A stretch of DNA of 64,000 nucleotides from Psettodes erumei. Taxonomy: Eukaryota > Chordata > Actinopteri > Pleuronectiformes > Psettodidae. The notes below the pieces were generated by a model. It ran no database searches. It saw only the letters and a program-made list of their open reading frames with translations, and was not told where the DNA came from. The position numbers and the translations under genes were made by a program. The DNA lies in the NCBI GenBank assembly GCA_016785225.1, contig JAFBJZ010000512.1:6423001-6487000 (forward strand), read 5' to 3'. Of this stretch, positions 12,249-22,085 are shown one piece after another (within the stretch, counting starts at the first letter, position 1; each line of letters begins with the position of its first letter).

Positions 12249-15200
12249 ATGTGTGTGTTTGTGTGCGTCTGTGCATGTGCACAGGTGCACGTTCGACCCA
12301 GCAGCTTTGAGACGAGACGTGGAAAACGTGTGACATGCGACGGACGTGCAGAGAGAAAAGTCACGTCCGTGGAGTGTCACGGTCACCCAGCATGTATATG
12401 TATATATATATATAAATAATGTATATATACACACACATATATATGTCAGTCAGTCTAGTAAAGTCAGATTCCCACCGAATAAAGTTTGTCGGGCAAAGCT
12501 GGAGGCAGAAGAGGGTCAGGACAGATAAAGAGCGAGGGATACCAGGTCAAACTAAAAATAGGTCAGTCTCATCAACTGGCACAGGAGTCGGCTGACACGC
12601 AGGCCAAGCGCGGCGAGCGAAGAGTTTCGCCTTCGCTTTCGTCCCTGGCAACGGGGACGGGAAACGTCGGCGCGCGGCGCTGTTCCGAAAGGGGGTACTC
12701 GGGGGGTTTATGGGTTTTTTTTATGTCCGGTTCAGACAAGTCGCAGGCGGAGAGGGGTCGGCGGTTGCTCCGAGGCGGTCGAACGAGGCCGACCTCGGCT
12801 CGGCCATCGGCGGCGGCGCCCGGGGGGAGAGGAACGCTCTTCTTTACGCAAGCGCCACCGGGTCAGGTCGTTCGGATTTACTCAAACTGAATTACACCGG
12901 CCCAAACCCAGTTACGTGGCTTATTTAATTGCGGACGCGCGAGCCTGAGAGCTGACCCACATCCAGCCGCCGGAGCACGCGCACTCAAACGGATCCACGC
13001 CGCGTCTTATCTGTCGTCGTCGACGGGGAAAGAACGCGCGAGCCCGGCGGAAGAGAGGGGGTTTACTGGGATCTCGGAAATTGGTGGGATAACAGCGGCG
13101 TCTCAGGTGCCGCTGAGCCGCAGGTAACACTTTGCTCCGCCGACAGCCTCGCCGGGCCTGTAATTACTCCCCCAAGCCCCGGTCAAACGTCGGAGCCGGG
13201 GCCGCCGCGATCCCCCCCCAGGCGCACATGACGAGCGGCCTTGTCCGCCCCGAGCGACACGAAGAGGGCGCCGTGCCACGCGACCAGCGGAAACCAGGAA
13301 GTCCCGAGGATTCCTCACATCTGCTGCCGTTTACCGGACGCGCGCGCCCGCGGTCGCATCTTCCCGTAAGGCTTCCTTGTGCAAACATGCACAAGAAAAA
13401 AAAACAAAAACAATTTCCTCAAAAAAAGTTTACCCAATACCCTGACCGCACGCTGGCGTGGAAAAACACCTGGGCGACGACGCGACGGGGGCAAAGGACG
13501 GGCGCAGGAAACCAAATCCGCCGGGTCTGCGGTAAACTGACGAACGCCGATGTCTGAGCAAGCTCCGCGCCAGACCTTTTTTCGGGAACGCCGGAAAGAA
13601 GACCCCCAGCCGCAGATCCGCTCGATCCGGGCTCGTCTTCGCCGCGCAGACGAGTCGGCGAAATCCTCTTCGCGTCGCGCGAACGAGGGGAGGCCCTCTA
13701 CCTTGCTTCGCCTTGACTCGCACCTCGACCCGAGGCGATCGCTGCGTGAGTCTGGACAAGTACCGGAACGTACGCGATGTTTCGCTCGCACGTTTTCCAG
13801 ACGTAACAACTCATGTCGTCCTGTTTTGTTTTTTGTCAGCGTACATAAAACGCGGGAAGCGCCGTTCCCGCCCAAATCGCGACTCGGGAAAAGAAAACAA
13901 CAAAAGCAGTCAAAATATCTGCGGCGAGGTCGTTGTTGTTGTTGTTGTTGTTGTTGTTGCACATCGCCCGGGGCCTGCGTGGTTTTATTACCGTGTTCGC
14001 GGCGTTCTGCCGTTATCGCCGAGATTTGCATGTTTTTACGAACCAAGTGGACACGCGCCAACTTCCGTGTCTCCGAGAGACCTTACCCTCCTCGGACATT
14101 AGAGAGGCCAGTGACTTATTAGTTCACGGTTCAACGTCACGTGTCGTGCGAAAACACAGGAAGTTATTTTTTTCTTCACCCCGATTGTTTACCCAGGATT
14201 CAAAGTTCTTTGTCCAACTCAATAACAACAGTATCATTATCTCCGAGCGTGTTCAAACAAATGACGTCACAGCCCCGGACAGACAAGTTGGCAGCGAGGT
14301 GTTTGATGTGGTGATCGGGTCAGGCCGCCCCTTGTGGCTTCCCCGGCTATCAGCTGCGCCGTCTGGGCTGAGTCACGTGCGGAGCCGCGGCCTGAGTCAG
14401 GGGCCCCGCGACGTCGGCAGGAAACGCGTCTCACACCGGTGTTGCGAAACGGGGCCGCTCGCTCGCGGTCTCGCGCACACAACGCCGGCCACGTTACACC
14501 GGCCGGAGTCAACGAGGAGCAGTCGCACTGAACCCAGAATAAAGTTTTATCAATAAAGTTTTTTGTTGTTTTTTGGGGGCTTTGAAATCAGCCGCTTGTC
14601 GCGGACGTTAGAGACGCCCCCCCGTACTGTACCCGTACAGCGTCTCCCTGTGTAAAACATGCCCCCCCCCCCCCCACACACACACACACACACACTTTAA
14701 CTCACAGCTGGTTGATCTGGTTGTTCGACACCACCGCGTCGTCGCTGAAGTAGGGCACCATCTTGGCCCCGCAGCAGGAGCAGAAGCTGACCGCCGGCGA
14801 GCCGTCGGACACCGCGCCGAGGGTCATGCCGGCGGGCGGGGCGGGGGCGCGGAGCGAGGGTCGAGGGTGGTGGGTGTCAGGTGTTTTTGGTCCGAGAGAA
14901 AACTTTTTTTTTTTGTTACTCGCCTCCCGCACTCATGTGCTCCGGCATGGCAAAGAGCCGCGTTGAATCGTAATGCAGCAGAAAATGACGAAACAGCGGT
15001 GGGGTAAAAAAACAAAAAAAAAAGAGAGACGCTTCCAAACCGACGCAAAAAATAAATAAGTAAAAAAAAGTGAAGCGGGGCAGTTCAATCTAGCACATCG
15101 CGTTCCTGCCCGAGACGTCCCGATGAAGCGCGAGCGGGTGCCGTGTCGCGCGACTTTCCGCGCCGTCTTCCAAACATCACGAATCCCGGCGGCGACGCGA

Positions 15201-18200
15201 GACAGAGAAAGCGGCGTCCTTCCACGCGTGCGGCGTTGGGGCTTTTGACTTTCGGGGCAAAACTCTCCCCTCCGCAGGAGTCATGAGGCGGGCGGGGGCG
15301 GGGCTGGACGCGCGTGTCTTTTTTTGGGAAAACGCGGTGGAGCCAATGGGGGGGGTGAGGGGGGGCGGAGGAGCGGCGCGACCGCCCACACGGCCGGGGC
15401 AACTCCGCAGCGACGCCCGCCCCGGAGCGAGACGGAGCGTTTGTACACAGAAGCAGGTGACCGCCCGGCCGCCGCGTGTTTACTTCCTCCTTGCCGAGAA
15501 GTGGGAGCGCTTATCAGTGAGCGCGCGGTGCGGTCAACAGCCGCTCGGCGCGTCGTTGCCAGTCCGCGATACGGATTGCGTAACGCCGCGGAGTTCGGGA
15601 TAACTGCGCGTTAGCGAGTCCAAATAATTTGTTAATGCTGTTAGGACGGGCCGACCGAGCGTCGCGGTTCAACGGGGTCGGCTGGGGATGTGCCCAATCA
15701 GCCGAGGCAACGGAGTCAATAAAAGCCACATGGGATTTTTTTTTTGTTGTTTTGTTTGTTCTTGCTCGGGTCTGGCACCCATCTGGCCGAGGAGACTCCG
15801 CTCGCCTCCTCTCTGCCCTCTTTTCCCGCAGACCTCGTGGCCGAGGTTGCATAAGGGGCGAGAGCAAATGAGAAACAGGCCCAGGTCGCCGGGGAAGAGG
15901 CTAGCGGCTGTGGTGCCAGGGCGAAGGGGTGATGCCGCGCGGCGGCGGCCGCCGGGAGTGCTTTGTCGTTGAGAGAGTCTGGCGGAGGGTCAGCTGGACC
16001 GGCGCTGGTTCGTTTTACGGCTCGTGAGCAGAAAAACAACGCAGGAAAAACATTGTAAAACTACAGAGTAATACGTCGCCGCTAAACGTGCTGTTGCACG
16101 AGGCACACATTTAGTGAGTGCAAACTTTTCCCGCCCATTGCGCTCGAGGTCTGCGCACACTCCTCCAGTTCTCCTGTTCCCGACCCACGCTCACCCGCCA
16201 GGTGGAAGATGGGTCAGATCAATCATCTTTAGCTCTTGTGAGCTCGACCGCGTTCGACTTTTCACATGCGGACGCACTCTTGGGTCAGCGGCGCGGCCTG
16301 CTGTCGCGGCGCTTCAAGGCGAAAATCAACAAACTCGACGCAAAGCCGATAATAGGGGGCGATGCATCGTATAACGATATCGTAAAAATACAGGATCGTC
16401 TGCGGAAATTCGCCGAAGGGCTTTGGAAGTTTCACAAAAGCGCGCTAAAAAAAAAAAAAATCCAAAGAATCTCATACATCCTGTAATCTGTGAAAAATTC
16501 CAATTTTATCAGCGATGCTGCGAAAAAAAAAAAAAGAAAAGCGAATTCTTTTCGTGTCTAAATTCCGGGACGGGAACGTAATTCCAGCCTGAAACCAGGG
16601 TTCTGTTTCCACGTCTTCACAACTGCACATGTGGATTCATGATTATTCGCATTTTTAAAAAATGCATCTTCAGTTCAAAGGAACGCTCGCGCTCGTCGCC
16701 TGCGTTCTGCCCACAGCATGGCGCAACACCTGCGCTCCCGCCGTCACGCGACGCTCCGCACCCCGCGCACCTTCCTCGACGACGGCTCCCGTGTCTCAGG
16801 GCGGGCTGAGCTCCGCCAGCAGCTGTGACTACAGCGCCACGCGCCGCGGCGGCGGCCGCTCTCGCCACGTGGTTCTGCTTACTGGGCAGAATGTTGTATT
16901 TCAAAACGGCGCAAAGTTGCAGCACCCTGCCGGGACGCGCGAGGGAACGCCCCTTCGGCTTTTCCGACCGCCGGGTAACGTTTTGTTGGTATGATCACAT
17001 TTGACGCGCGCAATCTACATCGCGTGCTTTTTGCCGCGAACGCAATTTGATGTGCCCTCGAGTAAGCGCCCGCCTTTCGACGGCAGGTGCAGGAGGACGG
17101 AAGGCAGGTGGCGCCGGGCTCAAATGACAGAGGAGGCGTGCCGCCGCAGGAGGAGCTGCGCGGGCAGTTCGCCCCCCCGCCCCACGCGGCTCGCCGTTCG
17201 TTACCGCGGCCGCCTCGACTTGTTCCGACAGCAGCGCCTGCTGGCGTGGCTAAAAAAAAAAAACGGCGCAAGAAGAGAAGAAACACGCGAAAACACCCCT
17301 GTACTTGCGCAAGACCTGCAAAGGAGCCGGTAACCTGAGCGTCGCTGCAAAAAAGTGGAACCTGAGAGTCCGAGCCCCACGTTCTCACAGGAACTTCCCC
17401 TTGGTTTTTTTTTTTTTTTTTCAGAGGGTGTTCTCGCGCACAGTACCACTTCGAGGGCGCCATCAGAAATTTAGTTTTGTCCGCACAAACAGCAAGATCC
17501 GCCCTCGCGACCTTGCGTCCTTCGAGAGCGCTGCGCGCAACCACCGGCGGGCAAAAGAGGAACGAAGCGAAGGATTAAAAGTTTGGTTTTTTATCTTGCC
17601 GCTAAAACCGAAGTTCCCCTTCGCTGGCCCGTACTACCCTGTGCGCAGGGCGGGGCAGACGCAGTTAATTGGGCCTCGGCTCTTATGTAACGGGGTCGTC
17701 CGTCCGCGGCCCTTCGCTGCGCCCCGCGTGCCTGCGCGATGAGCGCACGCGCGGAGCAAGCGAGCGGCGAGCTCGGTAACGGAGCCAAATGGCTAAAGCA
17801 GGGGCCGTAATGACACCGGGCACACAGGGAATAGGCTCTGTGTGTGTGTGTGCGCGTGTGTGCGTGTGTGTGTGTGTGCGTGCGTGTGTGTCTGCGTGCC
17901 GACAGTCCATCCACCGACATGACTTCGCCAGCTGCTGCGTTACCTAACAGATAATTGGGAGCACATGTCCCTCCGGGCTGGATCGGGGGCGTGTCTGAAG
18001 CTCGCAGGAGTGATGTCACCATGTTTCACTGATCAAATATTTGTGACACAGCCCCCTTTTTTTTTTTTTTTTTCCTGGCATGTTCCACACGGGCTTCCTC
18101 TCTCGTACTGTACGGCGCTCGTGCACAGCCGAGGCGAGGCAGCCCGGCTAGTCTCGGACCAGACGGGAATTATTTTTGCGTGGTTTGTCGGGGCGCCCGG

Positions 18201-19490
18201 CGTCGCCCGTGTTCTCAGGCTCGACACGGCGAATGGGAGGGGGGAGGTGAAAGAGCCGGTGCTCGCGGCTGCATTCGTGTTTGAGCGCGCTTTTGCCGCC
18301 CCGCCGCAAAACGTTTCCCCGCCCCCCCACGCGGGCGCACGGAGAACACTCAGGGCCGAGAGCGCGTCCGAAAAGATGCGACCGTGAGAACCGCTACGTG
18401 GCGCCGCTTCATTGGCTGGTGCGTGTGTGCAGAATGATTAAAAATGCTGATGCTCCACGCCACCCCCGCCCCCCGTTTAGACGACGGCATCCCCTGCAGG
18501 AAGGCTTCCGACGCAGGAACACCACTTGAAGTGAAAGAGTGAACCTTCTGCGTGGTGACGACAGGGCGGCGGCGATCGACGGCATCCGTTTGAAGGAAAT
18601 CAAACCGTAATCAAGCATCGACGCCTATGCGTTCAGCTCGTCCTCGATCTGCAGTCCAGGTTCCAGCGTGGCGGCGAACCCGTCCAAGTCATCGGAGGAC
18701 GAGCGCGGCGTGTCAAGAGTTACTCAGCTGTGACACCAGCAGAGCGGCGTTACGGGGACAGACGGCGCCTCAGGGTTCACGCCGCGACAGAAGCTGTTGC
18801 CAGTTTTCTCTCGCGTCGCTGTGGCGTGAAACATCACGAGTAAACATGGGAGTGTGACCTTGTCGTATCAAAAGTGAAAAAAGAAGGTTTGTTGTTTTGT
18901 TTTGTTTTTTTACATGACAGATCTCACGCAGCGTTCTGCTGCCCCGACGAACGAAAGCAGCAAATGCGCGAACGCTTCAGGAACGTCCGTGCATCCCTGC
19001 ACTGGGGAAGCGCCGTAAAACGCGACGCGCAGCCTCCACCTAGTGGCCCGAGCGCCGGCCTGCAGTTTCTCGGGACGCCGCCGCACGGAAGGGCAGAGGC
19101 ATTCCAGGAAACCGGAGACTGCGTGACGAAACGGGAAGTGGTCTCACCTCCTGGGCTGAGAGCGCCGGTCATCCTCGCCGCTGCCCGACTCCTGGAGAGA
19201 CAGACAGAGGATTAGAACAAACACGTCACCGCAAGAGCGGAGGTTACTGAGGGCCCGCGACGCGTCGGCCCGCTGCCATGAGCTCTCGCCTTCAACGCGC
19301 TTTAATCCTGTTGACCGAAGGGACCCGGGCGGACGTTTGCGTCGCGTGCCGAGTCGGACGCGAATTAACCCCGCCGGAAAAAAAGCCTTTCGTCCGGGGT
19401 CTTCCGTTGCGAGGCCGCGGCACCCTCCCCTCCCCCAAAACGCAATCATCCTTCCCCACCGCTGCTGCAACCGGAACAGCTCACCGCACG

Positions 19491-19530
<40 letters not shown>

Positions 19531-21412
19531 CAACTTTAATCCCAGCCTGTTTTTCGGTAATCCCTCGTAAAACTCAGGGGAACTTTCTCTTTGGGACACA
19601 CACACGCGCAAAGCTAAACCACAGGCAAACACGCGCGGACACGGGACGGACACGAGAGGGGCGAGATTAGGGTCGAGAGCCGGGCGCAGTCGCGTGGGGG
19701 AGGAGTTGGTGAAGATTGTGATGAAGCAGGGGGCTCCCCACCTTGTTGAGACAGAATATACGGCGGCGCAGAGAGTTAACGGGAATTGGCGAGCCCTCCC
19801 CACGCTCACGCCTGACAAAACGCGCAGCTCAGCGGATTTCAAACCACTTTAACGTTACACCTCTGCAGAGCGCTCGCACGCGCTGCTGGCGCGGCAATTA
19901 AATCAACATGCCACAGTGAGCCAGGCCGCGGTCAGGGTATAATGCACAGGCCGATCTCCATGGTTACCCTGCCACCGCGTGGATGTGTGGGGAGCGGCCT
20001 TGCGGCCAATGAGAACAGGGGATTTGGTGTGCTGCTAGGCAGACTACTCCAAACCACCAACTGTAGGGTGTCTCTTCCCCAGCGGCGCGGAGGCGAATGA
20101 CTGCGTTACCCGATGGGTCAGTAATCCGTCTCTCTGATTTACGAAAGCGTTCGCAAAAGCGCCGAGCGGGCAGCACGCCGAAGAGAGCCTATCACGGCCG
20201 CTCTGAAGGTCCTCCCTCTCCACACCAGACATCTCACAAGAGCGCTCACATGGCTGCTTCCCATCAGGAAGGGGTCTCATGACAAGCAGCTGGTGACCTC
20301 CGCGTGGGATCTTTTCAGATCCCTCAGCTGCTTCAGCTCACGCGTCTAAGATCTAGGATTCTAGGATCCGTTCGATTGCTGCCGAGGGCCACAATGACGG
20401 AAACGAGGGAGCTCTGAGCCGTGATGCCGCCAGGAGACACGGCGGCCCTGCGATGCTGGTTTTTTTCGTGCGAGGTGAATGACCCGTTCGTGCTGTTCTT
20501 GAGGTTTTCTCCTCAAATGTCCACAGCACGGCCGCGTGTCCGCCGAGGATCTCCCCTCGTCCGTTCCCCATAAACCCGCATGGCCGTCCCGTCTGACTCT
20601 CCACCCCGACGCCGGGCCTCGACGCAAAGCACCGAGGTCGTGCATCAGGGCCTCAACCGGAGGTCAGCGTCCAGAGCCTGGAGATCTGCGGCCCAAGCAT
20701 CCGGTCACGGCCGGAGGGCAGCGTTCCCGGGCGTGGGCGGCGTCGGCGCGTCAGAGGGGATGACTGTCCCACCGCGTCCCACAGGGACCTGACAGGCCTG
20801 TCACACTAACCCGCTTTCCAGGCGGCTCCTCTGCCCTCGCTGTCACTCCGCTGAGCAGCGACGACAGATCAAGTCGGTCTGGGGCTTACAAGACCGGCGT
20901 ATTGGACAAACACGCAGAGGGCAGCGTCAAAGCATAACCGATGACAGATCACCACTTTTACTGCTCATTCAGAAAATGATTTTTTTTTTTTTTAGATGTC
21001 TTAAGTTTGTCAGGCGGCTTCTCTTAAACGACTTCCCGAGGAGGAAGTGAGTTAACAAACAAGATCTCCAGCAGCTAACGTCGTCCGGCTCGGCTGGAGC
21101 GGAGTTCGCCGAGCCACTTTAAGTTCCCTGCAAAGCCAAAAGTTGGGAGAGACGAGCCCGCGTCCCGGCGCGGGACCCGGTCGAGGTCCACTTCCTGGTC
21201 GCAGCGTTGCTGCTAGCAAGCCGAGCTAGCCCGCCCATGTGCACCGGCCCCGAGCGGCGAAAGCCGGGCCAGCGTTCAGCGGGCGGGCAGGCGGGCTGTG
21301 GACGGAACCTGACGAGCCGCAAACGTCAAACCAGTTCACGGACACTTACCGACACACAGGGGCTGGAGGTAGTGCTCGGCGTCGGCGACCGCTGGACGGT
21401 GACCAGCGCCAT
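1707..21412 (-). CDS. ssh2: ssh2: Slingshot protein phosphatase 2 (15 coding exons, frame broken three times)
   Basis: Slingshot phosphatases dephosphorylate and reactivate cofilin/ADF at actin filaments. Identity rests on the N-terminus MALVTVQRSPTPSTTSSPC, the SSH-N region, a DEK_C-like segment (exon 10), the dual-specificity phosphatase core with HCKMGVSRS (exon 13; catalytic Cys near residue 394 if exon 9 is repaired), the IDFFSA..KF motif (exon 14) and a basic C-terminus ending YNTM as in SSH2. CDS segments, in order: 21412-21350, 19191-19148, 10260-10148, 9858-9794, 9338-9217, 8996-8931, 8847-8782, 8205-8011, 5935-5844, 5745-5617, 5531-5485, 5139-4993, 4894-4694, 4602-3628, 3315-1707. 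With frames repaired the product would be about 1,310 residues; human SSH2 is somewhat over 1,400. Exons 9, 14 and 15 each contain a shift, so a literal translation truncates. SSH1 and SSH3 fit worse at both ends. Gene identity is near certain; functionality is not. Confidence 0.95.
3628..4602 (-). CDS. ssh2: ssh2 coding exon 14 (carries a 1-nt shift in a GAG tract)
   Basis: Starts in frame as SKQRHNKLWRSRSDSDLSER, then SICRSSTHSLGRSDSQNNNT and a low-complexity linker to ...NDARASEEEE. At about 4358 the GAG repeat slips: the incoming frame becomes poly-Arg and stops about 30 codons on. The next frame gives poly-Glu, then the conserved ADSIDFFSAREKFLGLAQ and a second acidic run (E/A-rich) to VK before a GTGAGT donor. 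The exit phase (0) agrees only with the second frame. One extra G in the tract would reunite them; a small cryptic intron is a less likely explanation. Confidence 0.87.
3650..3720 (-). repeat. ssh2: GAG-rich coding repeat (acidic Glu/Ala run in ssh2)
   Basis: Imperfect GAG/GCC repeats near the end of exon 14 encode a run of Glu with Ala spacers, then DADEDGD. It is in frame with the conserved DSIDFFSA segment, so it is genuine coding low complexity. Confidence 0.85.
4325..4370 (-). repeat. ssh2: GAG-rich coding repeat containing the frame slip
   Basis: About 13 GAG-like units, read as Glu in the downstream frame and Arg in the upstream one. The irregular GAAGAGAGG at 4364-4356 marks the slip. 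Confidence 0.9.
4694..4894 (-). CDS. ssh2: ssh2 coding exon 13 (active-site exon)
   Basis: Encodes the catalytic P-loop KCLVHCKMGVSRSASTVIAY, matching HCxxGxxR with the nucleophilic Cys and the phosphate-binding Arg both intact, then MKEYGWDLDTAFDHVKERRA and PNPSFMKQLEEYQGILLA. It ends in phase 2 at GTGAGC. Nothing in this exon suggests relaxed constraint. Confidence 0.97.
4993..5139 (-). CDS. ssh2: ssh2 coding exon 12 (phosphatase core)
   Basis: Encodes VRYILNMTREIDNFFPGMFE and YHNIRVYDEEATNLLEYWNE then TYKFITKA. It contains the VYDEEAT segment that supplies the general-acid Asp in this phosphatase family. It ends in phase 2. Confidence 0.96.
5485..5531 (-). CDS. ssh2: ssh2 coding exon 11
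   Basis: Encodes GSEWNASNLEELQNS plus part of a Gly codon. It matches the start of the dual-specificity phosphatase fold in SSH proteins and ends in phase 2 at GTAAGG. Confidence 0.95.
5617..5745 (-). CDS. ssh2: ssh2 coding exon 10
   Basis: Encodes IRTELEMQMVCNLREFKEFI and DNEMIIILGQMDSPTEIFDH plus VYL. This covers the DEK_C-like segment and the lead into the phosphatase domain. Both ends are phase 0 (129 nt, 43 codons). The acceptor is preceded by a run of C. Confidence 0.96.
5844..5935 (-). CDS. ssh2: ssh2 coding exon 9 (carries a 2-nt deficit)
   Basis: Starts in frame as PTERERTERLIKMRL, but the conserved continuation REIMMQKDLENVTCKE can be read only in another frame. The exon is 92 nt; it must be 94 nt to carry phase 2 in and phase 0 out, as exons 8 and 10 require. 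The break lies around 5888-5893 at CTCCGAG, where CTCCGCGAG would restore the family sequence, so a CG unit appears lost. Splice sites look normal. Confidence 0.88.
6345..6369. repeat. (TC)n microsatellite
   Basis: Dinucleotide run of about 12 units in an ssh2 intron. Confidence 0.9.
8011..8205 (-). CDS. ssh2: ssh2 coding exon 8
   Basis: Encodes SALQSLHKACEVARCHNYYP, GSLFLTWISYYQSRVASSQL, then NEWNAMQDVESHRANSP and PFTD, conserved throughout SSH2. Two bases (CT) carry over to exon 9; the donor is GTAAGT. Confidence 0.96.
8782..8847 (-). CDS. ssh2: ssh2 coding exon 7
   Basis: Encodes GFSVSTVNRVHVFKPVSVQA plus MW, continuing SSH-N. Phases match both neighbours (1 base in, 2 bases out), and the donor is GTGAGC. 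Confidence 0.95.
8931..8996 (-). CDS. ssh2: ssh2 coding exon 6
   Basis: Encodes the SSH-N segment containing GLVLPLWSDTLIHLDGDG. It starts by completing a split Ser codon and ends in phase 2 at GTAAGG. A poly(A) run of about 24 bases lies just outside it at 9034-9058. Confidence 0.95.
9217..9338 (-). CDS. ssh2: ssh2 coding exon 5
   Basis: Encodes AVRLESAYPQVTRYMVVVST and NGRQDTEESIVLGMDFVSSD, almost residue-for-residue SSH2. The acceptor follows a pyrimidine tract. It ends in phase 2. Confidence 0.96.
9729..9785. repeat. (GT)n microsatellite next to an exon
   Basis: About 28 mostly perfect GT units in ssh2, only about 10 bases beyond the exon 4 donor. Confidence 0.93.
9794..9858 (-). CDS. 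ssh2: ssh2 coding exon 4
   Basis: Encodes GDLQKHLQTMFTVLRPEDTI plus RL, a conserved SSH-N stretch. The donor (GTCAGT) abuts a long GT microsatellite in the intron. It ends in phase 0. Confidence 0.95.
10148..10260 (-). CDS. ssh2: ssh2 coding exon 3
   Basis: Encodes ISESFLTVKGAALFLPRGN followed by a Ser/Arg-rich linker ending RRSKHT; this is the start of the SSH-N region. It opens with the single base completing the split Ser codon and ends in phase 1 at GTAAAG. Both exon 2 and the alternative exon at 14.7 kb can splice here in frame. Confidence 0.95.
11020..11055. repeat. (AC)n microsatellite
   Basis: About 18 AC units in ssh2 intron 2. Confidence 0.93.
11846..11878. repeat. (GT)n microsatellite
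   Basis: About 16 units in ssh2 intron 2. Confidence 0.93.
12203..12280. repeat. (GT)n microsatellite, imperfect 3' end
   Basis: A pure core of about 22 units is followed by interrupted GTGTGC/TGCATG sequence, a purine-pyrimidine alternation able to adopt Z-DNA. Confidence 0.92.
13932..13959. repeat. (GTT)n trinucleotide repeat
   Basis: About nine GTT units in ssh2 intron 2. Confidence 0.93.
14706..14827 (-). CDS. ssh2: ssh2 alternative first coding exon (predicted)
   Basis: An open segment from an ATG at 14827 encodes 40 residues, including VSFCSCCGAKMVPYFSDDAV and NNQINQ, then two bases (CT) before a strong donor GTGAGT. It lies inside ssh2 intron 2 on the same strand. Its phase 2 end joins coding exon 3 in frame, giving ...NQINQL-ISESFLTVKG, whereas reading on without splicing meets a stop at once. 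No acceptor is evident upstream, which fits a first exon, and the region above it is CpG-rich. I infer a second promoter giving an isoform that swaps the MALVTVQ N-terminus for a Cys-rich one. An internal ATG (MVPYF) could also serve as start. An unrelated nested gene is less likely because of the exact phase match. Confidence 0.68.
19148..19191 (-). CDS. ssh2: ssh2 coding exon 2
   Basis: A 44-nt exon encoding ESGSGEDDRRSQPR plus two bases, matching the acidic then basic SSH2 segment before ISESF. The acceptor follows a pyrimidine run (ctctccag) and the donor is GTGAGA. It ends in phase 2, so exon 3 supplies the last base of a Ser codon. Confidence 0.92.
19487..19527. repeat. (AC)n microsatellite
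   Basis: About 20 AC units with CGCACG at the left edge, in ssh2 intron 1. Confidence 0.92.
21350..21412 (-). CDS. ssh2: ssh2 coding exon 1
   Basis: Encodes 21 residues starting MALVTVQRSPTPSTTSSPC, nearly identical to the canonical SSH2 N-terminus, which fixes the start codon at 21412. It ends in phase 0 at a strong donor (GTAAGT). It sits in a GC- and CpG-rich stretch, as expected of a promoter-proximal exon. Confidence 0.93.
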
Positions 21413-21480
21413 CCCGGCGGCTGCTGCTGCTGCTCAGACCTCGGTCACCTCGGAGAGTGAAGAACCGGAGTGCCAGACAT
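21413..21480 (-). promoter_or_regulatory. ssh2: ssh2 5' UTR / promoter-proximal CpG-rich region
   Basis: Immediately upstream of the ssh2 start codon, continuous with a GC- and CpG-rich block reaching down to about 21.1 kb. A CTG/CAG run (21422-21434) lies just upstream of the ATG. Upstream of about 21.5 kb the DNA turns AT-rich. No TATA box is evident, which fits a CpG-island promoter. Confidence 0.45.
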
Positions 21481-22034
21481 TTTTTTTAAGGCTGAAACTA
21501 CACTACACCGCACCTCTGAGGTTATTTCTCCGGCCGTTGCCTAGTTGCCCCCCTCCCCAGCTGTCAACTGTCAACATAAAACTTTATGTATATCCGCTTT
21601 TTTTCAAAATAAATAGCATATTCAGGAACTGTATCAACTAAAAGTACAGATTATAAACGAATCTATTTGAGAGTTACGATTTCAGTTTGTATTTTGAATA
21701 GTTTGAATATTTCAAATAATTATGATGGTATTATTTTGGTGACCCTCTTAATCAAAAGGGAAAAAAACATGCTGTTTTCTTCGAGCGGTAAATTCTGTGC
21801 TTTTGTTTTGGTAGCTAACCCACGCAACTTCCGCTGTTGGCTTGCCTAACTCCGTCTGGCTTTAACTCCACGCGCAAGCGCATGCGCTATGGCAGCCAGC
21901 TGTCAAACGGGTTTGTCGGCCGCTTGATGAATACTTACACTCCCATTCATCCAAAGACTGCCACTACCACTCGATCAATTAGACTGAAAATAATACGGAT
22001 CAGTACGGAAGGGGGCACTACTAAACCGTTGCCG

Positions 22035-22035
<1 letters not shown>

Positions 22036-22081
<46 letters not shown>
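22036..22081. repeat. (TG)n microsatellite
   Basis: About 23 pure units, some 600 bp upstream of the ssh2 start codon. Confidence 0.93.

Positions 22082-22085
<4 letters not shown>

Larger units (their letters stand above)
10261..19147 (-). other. ssh2: ssh2 intron 2 (long, GC- and CpG-rich)
   Basis: A 8.9-kb intron between coding exons 2 and 3 that contains the predicted alternative first exon (14706-14827). Otherwise I see only microsatellites, homopolymers and CpG-rich unique sequence. Open frames of up to about 250 codons occur because stop codons are rare in GC-rich DNA; none resembles a known family. Confidence 0.6.

Noticed and set aside
12077..12434. His/Thr- and Cys/Val-repeat 'proteins' over GT/CA tracts here and elsewhere
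   Set aside because: They are direct translations of dinucleotide repeats.
13315..14061. A 248-codon minus-strand frame in ssh2 intron 2
   Set aside because: Includes a poly-Gln made by the GTT repeat; otherwise unrecognisable, and stop codons are rare here because of GC content.
14702..14932. Independent small gene ending NQINQL-stop
   Set aside because: The apparent stop is the donor sequence itself, and the phase matches splicing to ssh2 exon 3, so an alternative exon explains it better.
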